A stretch of 13,348 nucleotides of DNA from Rhodobacteraceae bacterium UBA7436 (GTDB lineage Bacteria; Pseudomonadota; Alphaproteobacteria; Rhodobacterales; Rhodobacteraceae): contig DLQI01000051.1 of the NCBI GenBank assembly GCA_002478745.1, positions 11,918 through 25,265 of the forward strand. The letters are read 5' to 3'. The position numbers were made by a program, and so were the translations under genes. Positions 7,474-13,060 of the stretch are shown one piece after another (the first letter of the stretch is position 1; each line of letters starts with the position of its first letter). The notes below the pieces were generated by a model. It was not told the DNA's origin and made no database searches. It was given only the letters and a program-made list of their open reading frames with translations.

Positions 7474-8615
7474 GCAAAATAGTCCCGCAGGATGCGGCCA
7501 TAGATCGATTTCAGCTGGTGAATATGCGCGACTTTCACATGCTCATCGACTTGATGCATCGACTGCCCTACCAGTCCGAATTCGACGACAGGGCAATGGT
7601 TCTTGATAAACCGCGCATCAGACGTGCCCCCTGTGGTACTTAGCTCTGGAACAATATTGGTTTCCGCTTGAACAGCAACGCTGACCAAGTTCGACAACTC
7701 ACCCGGAGCGGTTACAAAACTCTCACCTGAAATCTTGATCCTCAGATCAATCTCTACCCCAAACTCTGCGATAATTTTATCCGCCTCACCTTGCAGCCAA
7801 GCACTTAGGCTTGCACCGGAATGGGTGTCATTAAAGCGAATATTTGCCGCAGCAGAACAATCCGCGGGAATCACATTGGTCGCTGGATTGCCTGTATCAA
7901 CGGTGACAATAGCCAACGTAGACGCATCAAAATGATCAGTACCTGTGTCCAGCTCATGCGAGGCCAAACGATCCATTAGGCGCATCATCGCAGGAAGCGG
8001 ATTGTTTGCACGGTGTGGATAAGCCGCGTGCCCCTGTTTACCCGTGAGCTTAAAGAAGGCTGTCAGCGATCCGCGACGTCCGATCTTAATCATATCGCCC
8101 ATCTCATTTGGGCACGTTGGCTCACCAACCAAGCAAACGGACATCGCCTCGTTATTGTTATCCATATGCTCCAGCAACGCTGTGGTACCATCGATAGCAT
8201 CTGCTTCTTCGTCGCCAGTGATGGCAATGATCAGCGCACCATTGGGTGGCGTTTCTTTGACAAAATCAACCGCGGCAGCAGCAAACGCAGCAACGCCGGA
8301 TTTCATGTCAGTGGTACCGCGCCCATACATGATGCCATCTTTGATTTCCGCACCAAATGGGGGCATGGTCCATGCCGCCTCATCGCCAAGCGGAACCACA
8401 TCAGTGTGACCATTAAAACCAAAGGTACGCGCGTGCCCTTTTTCACCCCAACGAGCGAACAAATTCCGTATTCCACCGCGGTCTGCCCAGCTGAGTTCAA
8501 AGCCCGCATCGCCCAATAGGTTCGCAAGTATGTCTAACGCACCCGCGTCAGCCGGTGTGATGGACGGGCAGCGTACTAAATCTGCTGTGAGTTCGGCGGG
8601 ATCTATACCAGACAT
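7470..8615 (-). CDS. dapE: Succinyl-diaminopimelate desuccinylase
   Basis: Zinc metallopeptidase-fold enzyme (M20 family) that hydrolyses N-succinyl-LL-2,6-diaminopimelate to LL-DAP and succinate, in DAP/lysine and cell-wall synthesis. The product is 381 aa. Metal-ligand residues are visible: H70 in GHTDVVP, D103 in GRGTTDMKSG, the catalytic base E136 with E137 in TGDEE, E165 in GEPT, and H354 near the C-terminus in QSMHQVDEH. The lid/dimerisation part contains GKQGHAAYPH. The frame continues upstream to ATG 8636 and TTG 8639, but AGGAAA lies 6 nt before the ATG at 8615, and MSGIDPAELTADLVRCPSITP matches the usual DapE start, so 8615 is chosen. It leads the minus-strand cluster. The 3' end of dapD, from the same pathway, lies at the right edge of the window on the same strand. 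Confidence 0.96.
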   Translation of the reverse strand: MSGIDPAELTADLVRCPSITPADAGALDILANLLGDAGFELSWADRGGIRNLFARWGEKGHARTFGFNGHTDVVPLGDEAAWTMPPFGAEIKDGIMYGRGTTDMKSGVAAFAAAAVDFVKETPPNGALIIAITGDEEADAIDGTTALLEHMDNNNEAMSVCLVGEPTCPNEMGDMIKIGRRGSLTAFFKLTGKQGHAAYPHRANNPLPAMMRLMDRLASHELDTGTDHFDASTLAIVTVDTGNPATNVIPADCSAAANIRFNDTHSGASLSAWLQGEADKIIAEFGVEIDLRIKISGESFVTAPGELSNLVSVAVQAETNIVPELSTTGGTSDARFIKNHCPVVEFGLVGQSMHQVDEHVKVAHIHQLKSIYGRILRDYFA

Positions 8616-8699
8616 AGTGTTTCCTATGGTTTTCATCAAAGTTGCTTATAGGCATGTGGCGAAAATGGCGCGATGCCAAGTCCCTTCTGACGTAATTCA

Positions 8700-8729
8700 T
8701 TAACAAAACGTAAAAACTCCTGCTATGCT
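8700..8729 (+). promoter_or_regulatory. Possible promoter of the choice-of-anchor L / Hint block
   Basis: TTAACA (8700-8705), an 18-nt spacer and TATGCT (8724-8729) fit a weak sigma70-like promoter pointing to the genes at 8876-12628. It overlaps TTAA-N7-TAAA (8700-8714), one base off a TTAA-N7-TTAA CtrA-type box. The dapE/8876 interval (8616-8875) must also contain the dapE promoter on the other strand, which I could not place with confidence. Confidence 0.3.
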
Positions 8730-8772
8730 AACGACAATAATATGACCCGAGGCAAGGCACTTAGCAGTATAA

Positions 8773-8810
8773 GCCGTCAATGAACGGCGCTCGTACCAAC
8801 GATGTACGTT
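8773..8810 (+). other. Two small inverted repeats in the 5' leader
   Basis: GCCGT-CAATGA-ACGGC (8773-8788) is a perfect 5-bp stem, and AACG-ATGTA-CGTT (8798-8810) a 4-bp stem. They lie in tandem just before the AAAGGA ribosome binding site at 8819-8824. Neither is followed by a T-run, so they are not terminators. They may be leader structure or chance. Confidence 0.3.
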
Positions 8811-8875
8811 ATAAAAGCAAAGGATAACCTGTGGGCTGTTGGCGTGTTTTGTCTCCTAAATTGGGCAGAGGCAAA

Positions 8876-10450
8876 ATGGTAGCAGCATCGGAACTTCCGA
8901 TCGATACAGGCGCGACGGCCGTTGAAATGGCACAGAATATCTTCGGTAGCGGCGTTGTCGTCACTGGAGCTACATTCTCTGGCGATAACGATTCATCAGG
9001 CATCTATACAAATGGCGATACAGTTGCGCCCGGCGTCACTCCCGGTGACACGGGCATAATCTTGTCGACTGGCGATGCAGAGGATTTTACCAATTCCTCC
9101 GGCCAATCGAACCAATCCAACGGAACATCCACCAACACGAGTGGCGTTAATAACGACGCGCAACTCAACGCCGCGGCAGGTTCTTCCACGCTTGATGCTG
9201 CTATTCTAGACATCGACTTTATACCAACCGGCGACGTCATGATTATGAAGTTTGTTTTCTCGTCTGACGAATACCCAGAATATCAAAATTCCGTTTATCA
9301 GGATTTTGTTGGCGTTTGGATTAACGGTACACAGGTCAACATGGCTGTTGGCAACGGTGATACCGATCCCGGCAACGTCAATGGCACAAACAACCAAAAC
9401 CTGTACAACGACAACACCAGCGACCAATTCAACACTGAGATGGATGGCTTTACAGTTACGCTGACGTTGACGATCCCCGTTGTCCATGGCTCGACCAACT
9501 CGATCCGCATCGCCATCGCCGACGTTTCGGATAGCAGCTATGACTCGAATCTTTTGATTGCGGGTGACTCTCTGCAAACATCAGTCATCGCGCTTGCAGA
9601 CAGCACGAATGTCTACCCAAACGGTGCCACCAACCTTGATGTGCTAGCAAATGACACGAACGGCGGCGTGGGAACACTTACGATCACACATCTAAATGGT
9701 GTCCCTGTTGTTGTTGGTACGCCTGTCGTTTTGCCGACGGGTCAAACTATCTCTTTGAACGCCGATGGCACGGTGAACATCCTTGGGGATGGGGACAGTG
9801 AAAACTTCAACTTCACCTATACCATCGATGACGGCACCAACACGGACATCGGTATCGTCAACGTCAGCTCGATACCAAGTTTCGTAGCAGGTACTTTAAT
9901 TGCAACTGAATTGGGTCAGCGCAATGTTGAATCGCTCGAATTGGGCGATCTGATCATGACCAAAGATGATGGCCTTCAACCACTGCGCTGGAAAGGTCAG
10001 CGCACCGTCGCCGCCGAAGACGACTTTGCACCCATCCGCATTTGCGCCAACACATTCGGTCAACATGATGACTTAATGGTTTCACCCGAACACCGCGTCC
10101 TGATCCGCGATAACTTGGCCAAATTGTTGTTCGGTGAACAAGAGGTTTTGGTCTCTGCAAAAGAACTGGTAAATGACCGCTCTGTCACACGATGTGTTGG
10201 CGGGGAAGTGACCTATGTCCATCTCATGTTTGATCGACATCAAGTTGTCTATTCGGCAGGCCTTGCCACCGAGAGCTTTTTACTAGGTCCTCAAACGACA
10301 AAGGTGTTTGAACGCAAAGTAATTGACGAAATTTGCACTTTGTTTCCAGAGATCGATCCAGAAACCGGACTTGGATACAGTCCAGCAGCACGCCGTGTGC
10401 TCAAGCATTTTGAAGCGCAGTTGTTGCGCAAAGTTCAAGACGTGGCGTAA
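8876..10450 (+). CDS. Choice-of-anchor L domain protein with C-terminal Hint domain
   Basis: A 524-aa acidic, Asn/Thr/Gly/Asp-rich protein of extracellular character, with no N-terminal signal peptide. The choice-of-anchor L domain covers about residues 8-245: GDNDSSGIYTNGD, GIILSTGDAEDFTNSSGQSN, FVFSSDEYPEYQNSVYQDFV, DSSYDSNLLIAGDS. A short cadherin-like beta segment (about 250-330) contains NGATNLDVLANDTNGG and SLNADGTVNI. A Hint_2-type domain (about 332-475) has GTLIAT, VESLELGDLIMTKDDG, LMVSPEHRVLIRD, LFGEQEVLVSAKELVND and VHLMFDRHQVVYS. The tail has ARRVLKHFEAQLL, usual for this group. At the Hint nucleophile position there is Ser335 (AGT, 9878-9880) rather than Cys; the block-B His is kept (H406). 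The start is uncertain. ATG 8876 (AGAGG just upstream) begins MVAASELPIDTGATA, which looks family-like. GTG 8831 has the better spaced AAAGGA and would add 15 residues. The role is unknown; surface or secreted is inferred. Confidence 0.88.
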   Translation: MVAASELPIDTGATAVEMAQNIFGSGVVVTGATFSGDNDSSGIYTNGDTVAPGVTPGDTGIILSTGDAEDFTNSSGQSNQSNGTSTNTSGVNNDAQLNAAAGSSTLDAAILDIDFIPTGDVMIMKFVFSSDEYPEYQNSVYQDFVGVWINGTQVNMAVGNGDTDPGNVNGTNNQNLYNDNTSDQFNTEMDGFTVTLTLTIPVVHGSTNSIRIAIADVSDSSYDSNLLIAGDSLQTSVIALADSTNVYPNGATNLDVLANDTNGGVGTLTITHLNGVPVVVGTPVVLPTGQTISLNADGTVNILGDGDSENFNFTYTIDDGTNTDIGIVNVSSIPSFVAGTLIATELGQRNVESLELGDLIMTKDDGLQPLRWKGQRTVAAEDDFAPIRICANTFGQHDDLMVSPEHRVLIRDNLAKLLFGEQEVLVSAKELVNDRSVTRCVGGEVTYVHLMFDRHQVVYSAGLATESFLLGPQTTKVFERKVIDEICTLFPEIDPETGLGYSPAARRVLKHFEAQLLRKVQDVA

Positions 10451-10456
10451 CCTAAA

Positions 10457-10565
10457 ATGACTTGGATCGCATCAACAGACCATAAAAGAGGCACGCTTTA
10501 GTCCTAATGGGCTCGGCGTTGACCGCCACGATGCACCACTTGTCGAGCTGTCGAGCAATAGCACT
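10457..10565 (+). pseudogene. Detached 5' end of the second Hint gene (frameshifted)
   Basis: An ATG at 10457, 6 bp after the previous stop, opens MTWIASTDHKRGTL and hits TAG at 10499-10501. The other frame, which continues into the downstream gene, reads EARFSPNGLGVDRHDAPLVE and then SSNST before the ATG at 10566, but it contains no start codon before a stop at 10458. Removing one A from the AAAA run at 10484-10487 joins the two as MTWIASTDHK-EARFSPNGLG and gives a continuous gene from 10457 to 11552 (364 aa). This is the most economical reading. Two features support it: the join is seamless, and this would place the start right behind the upstream stop, as expected for an operon partner. 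Confidence 0.65.
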
Positions 10566-11552
10566 ATGACACGCGGCACATTGCTGCTTGAAACCCGTAT
10601 GTCACCGAATGGAAAACCGCAGGTTCTGTTCGGATATGACCGCGCATTTCCGTGGCACCGGTCATTATCGATTCAGGCCATACCGGGGGGTGGTATTACA
10701 TTGGTGAACAGCGATCACGGCGAGGTCTGCCATGCCACTTTGCGTTGGCGCGGCACGGGTCGTGCCGATGTGGTGCGCATAACCTTTGCTTGGGATACCG
10801 ATTTAGGATGGGCGCAACTGTCCCTTGAGCGGCCAGAGGAATCAACGGTCACGTCCGTTCCCATTCACAACTTGAAACCAGTCTATATCCAGGATTTGCG
10901 CGATGCGATTCTGAAAAAAGGTGACAGGATCTTTGCAAGTGATGCTGTGTTCGTCGCCTTATCTACCAGCGTTGAACCTGTTGGGCCTATGCCAACATTG
11001 ACCTTAGGAACCCAAATTCAAACACCTACTGGGCACCGCAGTTTGGACACTTTGGAACGTGGTGACGTGGTTTCCACAGACAGTGGCCGTAACGTTCCAG
11101 TCTTACAGCGGATCACCCGAACAGTTCCTGCATTGGGCAGTTTTTCACCGATCCGGTTACGCGCGCCCTATTTTGGACTGCGCCAAGATCTGATTGCTGC
11201 ACCAGATCAACGGCTCGTCATCCGTGGCAGTGATGTTGAATATCTGTTTGGCCAAGAGGCCGTGTTGGTCCCCGCACGCCATCTCGTAAACGGATTTGCC
11301 GCACGATATGAAACCACTGGGCCGACCATAACATATTCGCACCTTTTACTACCAGATCATGAAGCTCTGCTTGCGGCAGGATCACTGGTAGAAAGTCTCT
11401 ATATCGGGCGTATTAGACGTAAACCAACTGAGTTGAATGCCAGTCTTTTGGCAAAATATGGTCGGAATGATTTACCTGAACATGGTAAACCTGTATTTCC
11501 TATCCTAAGAGCTTTTGAAGCGATAACACTCGTTGATCAACGCGCTGCTTAA
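10566..11552 (+). CDS. Degenerate Hint-domain protein (N-terminally truncated open frame)
   Basis: The open frame gives 328 aa. Residues 1-95 form a beta-rich domain (RGTLLLETRMSPNGKP, LSIQAIPGGGITLVN, DVVRITFAWDTDLGWAQLSL), perhaps a laminin-G/concanavalin-like sandwich. A Hint_2-like domain follows (about 141-280): LGTQIQTPTGHRSLDTLERG, FSPIRLRAPYFGLRQDLIAA, YLFGQEAVLVPARHLVNGF, SHLLLPDHEALLAAG. The tail VFPILRAFEAITL matches the Hint tail of the preceding gene. At the nucleophile position there is Thr144 (MPTLTLGT). Where the preceding Hint has SPEHR, this one has APDQR, so the block-B His is missing and self-cleavage is unlikely. The ATG at 10566 has no clear Shine-Dalgarno; the original start is probably 10457, lost by a one-base insertion. 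It follows the choice-of-anchor L gene and is probably co-transcribed. Confidence 0.8.
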   Translation: MTRGTLLLETRMSPNGKPQVLFGYDRAFPWHRSLSIQAIPGGGITLVNSDHGEVCHATLRWRGTGRADVVRITFAWDTDLGWAQLSLERPEESTVTSVPIHNLKPVYIQDLRDAILKKGDRIFASDAVFVALSTSVEPVGPMPTLTLGTQIQTPTGHRSLDTLERGDVVSTDSGRNVPVLQRITRTVPALGSFSPIRLRAPYFGLRQDLIAAPDQRLVIRGSDVEYLFGQEAVLVPARHLVNGFAARYETTGPTITYSHLLLPDHEALLAAGSLVESLYIGRIRRKPTELNASLLAKYGRNDLPEHGKPVFPILRAFEAITLVDQRAA

Positions 11553-11575
11553 CATGCTTCCTTAAGGTGCACCAA

Positions 11576-12133
11576 ATGTATAAATTTCTTGCCTCGCTCT
11601 TTTGCGCGATCTGTTTTTCTGGGCCGCTCATCGCCCAAAGTCTTTCAATCTCAACCGTCACGCGGCCACCTTTCTCGCTTGTACAGGACGACAAAGACGT
11701 TGGTTTCTCCATTGAGCTTTGGGAAGCCATTGCGAAAGACTTAGGAACAGATTTTACAATCAAACGGCATGAGAATTTCTCAGACATGTTACAGGCCGTG
11801 CAAAACGGTGAATCTGACGCAGCTGTTGCAAACATCTCAATCACGGCCGCGCGCGAAGCCACAATGGATTTCAGCCACCCCATCTTTTCTTCAGGGTTGC
11901 GCACGATGATTCCACTGAACCCAGAAACAAATTTCTCAATCTTTAGAACGATCCTATCTTGGGAAATTCTATTGGCCGTCCTTGGTGCCTTTGCAGTGCT
12001 CTTGGCGGTTGGCATGTTGATGTGGCGGTTTGAGCGCGATGAACAAGAATATTTTGACAAACCAGCACGACAAGCTTTCTTTCCTGCGTTCTGGTGGGCA
12101 CTAAATCTTGTCGTAAATGGCGGCTTTGAATAA
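11576..12133 (+). CDS. 5' half of the interrupted receptor: signal peptide, S1 lobe, TM1, pore loop
   Basis: If translated to the TAA, this yields a 185-aa membrane protein that ends VVNGGFE, at the end of the pore loop. TM1 is SWEILLAVLGAFAVLLAVGM and the pore helix is FFPAFWWALNLVV. Without TM2 and S2 it cannot form a normal clamshell or channel. The segment NGGFE occupies the place of the TVGYG potassium filter of GluR0. It has a good ribosome binding site, so the fragment could be made even if useless. Confidence 0.7.
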   Translation: MYKFLASLFCAICFSGPLIAQSLSISTVTRPPFSLVQDDKDVGFSIELWEAIAKDLGTDFTIKRHENFSDMLQAVQNGESDAAVANISITAAREATMDFSHPIFSSGLRTMIPLNPETNFSIFRTILSWEILLAVLGAFAVLLAVGMLMWRFERDEQEYFDKPARQAFFPAFWWALNLVVNGGFE

Positions 12134-12151
12134 CGCGCACCGCGCAGTACT

Positions 12152-12628
12152 ATGGGCCGCTTCTTTGGCGTGATCCTTGTTGTCACATCACTGTTTGGCG
12201 TGTCGATTTTTGTGGCACAAATCACCGCCGCAATGACAGTCAGCGCAATCGAAAGCTCGGTCGCGTCAGTGAATGACCTGTACGGAAAACGTGTTGGAAC
12301 AATCGAAGGCAGCACTGCAGCAGCGTTCTTGCAAAACCGTGAACTGAATGGCCATGGCTATAATGATCTAGACACAATGCTGAAGGCCTTTGAAAACGGG
12401 AGCTTGGACGCCGTGGTCTTCGACTCTCCGATCCTTGCCTATTATGTTCTGACGGATGGTGCGGCATTCGGCCAACTCGCAGGTCCAACATTCCAACACG
12501 AAAGCTATGGAATCGCATTGCCTTCGGACAGCAAATGGATTGAACAAATTAATCAATCGATTTTGAAGTTCCGCGAAGATGGAACCTATGCAGAAATCTA
12601 CCTGAAATGGTTTGGTGAAAATCCGTAA
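12152..12628 (+). CDS. 3' half of the interrupted receptor: TM2 and S2 lobe
   Basis: This 158-aa stretch begins at ATG 12152 (MGRFFGVILVVTSLFGVSIF), 18 bp after the TAA and in the same frame. It holds TM2 and the S2 half of the ligand-binding domain and ends KWFGENP. There is no recognisable Shine-Dalgarno before 12152, and a receptor half without S1 has no known role. It is therefore most likely the remnant of the larger gene and not an independent protein. Confidence 0.6.
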   Translation: MGRFFGVILVVTSLFGVSIFVAQITAAMTVSAIESSVASVNDLYGKRVGTIEGSTAAAFLQNRELNGHGYNDLDTMLKAFENGSLDAVVFDSPILAYYVLTDGAAFGQLAGPTFQHESYGIALPSDSKWIEQINQSILKFREDGTYAEIYLKWFGENP

Positions 12629-12631
12629 AGG

Positions 12632-12949
12632 TTAATCGAAGAACGGCGTCATCTGCGCAATAATAACCGAGTTCTCTTCTAAGGCACGTTGCATCAACTC
12701 GCGTTCGCCTTCTTCAATCTCATGACCTTCGGCTTCGCGTTCTTCCAGCGTGCCATAACCTGATACGTCCAATGGGGCAGTATCAGCCTGTTTAAGAATC
12801 GCGACGGTTTCACGTACGGCTTCGGCTTCATCCACGCCACTGGCAAAACACATCAGTGCAGCACCAGTCGCCTTCTTAGGAAGACCGTCGCCCTCTTTGC
12901 GGCCGATCTCGACCAAGAGTGTGTAAACTTTTTGCTTTGACCCAGCCAT
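12632..12949 (-). CDS. Small hypothetical protein, Glu-rich C-terminal half
   Basis: A 105-aa soluble protein that I do not recognise as a named family. The first half is mixed (VYTLLVEIGRKEGDGLPKKA, ALMCFASGVDEAEAVRETVAILKQAD). Residues 66-92 are strongly Glu-rich and probably helical (LEEREAEGHEIEEGERELM). There is no signal peptide or membrane segment, and one Cys (C34). The ATG at 12949 is preceded by AAGGA about 9 nt upstream, supporting the start. It lies downstream of dapD on the same strand but is separated from it by a terminator, so it probably also has its own promoter. The sequence looks protein-like throughout and the start signal is sound, so I take it as a real gene. Confidence 0.8.
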   Translation of the reverse strand: MAGSKQKVYTLLVEIGRKEGDGLPKKATGAALMCFASGVDEAEAVRETVAILKQADTAPLDVSGYGTLEEREAEGHEIEEGERELMQRALEENSVIIAQMTPFFD

Positions 12950-13006
12950 TGTGCCGATCCTTAGTTGTGTCGTTTTGGACTAACGCATTTATTGCGCAGC
13001 GCCCAC

Positions 13007-13037
13007 AAAAAAGGGAAGAGGTATATCACCCCTTCCC
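13007..13037 (-). terminator. Rho-independent terminator after dapD
   Basis: On the minus strand, GGGAAG (13037-13032) pairs with CTTCCC (13018-13013). The stem continues after one mismatch by two G-C pairs and one A-T pair around a 5-nt loop, and is followed by TTTTTT (13012-13007). It lies 24 bp after the dapD stop and should separate dapD from the 105-aa gene. Confidence 0.8.
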
Positions 13038-13060
13038 CTCTGTAGAATTGAGTGCAGTAC

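Larger units (their letters stand above)
11576..12628 (+). pseudogene. GluR0-type ionotropic receptor / ligand-gated channel gene interrupted by an in-frame TAA
   Basis: Read through one stop, this is a 350-codon gene with the complete order of a prokaryotic ionotropic glutamate receptor. It has a signal peptide (1-21), binding lobe S1 (22-115), TM1 (about 127-150), a re-entrant pore loop (about 166-185), TM2 (about 193-222) and binding lobe S2 (about 230-346). S1 has DFTIKRHENFSDMLQAVQNG and ISITAAREATMDFS with R93, the usual ligand-carboxylate Arg. S2 has GKRVGTIEGSTA and AVVFDSPILAYY with D283, the usual amino-group ligand. The TAA at codon 186 (12131-12133) is the only stop, and the frame is identical on both sides. 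A single base change (from CAA, GAA or AAA) explains it. The start is ATG 11576 with AAGG 8 nt upstream. It lies 23 bp after the Hint gene and its end is 3 bp from the convergent gene's stop. Confidence 0.8.

Noticed and set aside
8013..8519. 168-codon plus-strand open frame opposite dapE
   Set aside because: Lies wholly within dapE in antisense and has no recognisable domain.
8773..8810. Riboswitch or attenuator in the leader before the choice-of-anchor L gene
   Set aside because: The stems are only 4-5 bp, there is no T-run and no known aptamer core was recognised.
10480..10500. Programmed ribosomal frameshift or transcriptional slippage at the AAAA run
   Set aside because: Only four A and no slippery heptamer, stop-codon stimulator or obvious downstream structure; a plain indel is simpler.
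11500..12315. 271-codon minus-strand open frame opposite the receptor gene
   Set aside because: Although it spans the TAA, its sequence is Ser/Thr/Lys-rich with no motif, while the plus strand encodes a clear receptor fold.
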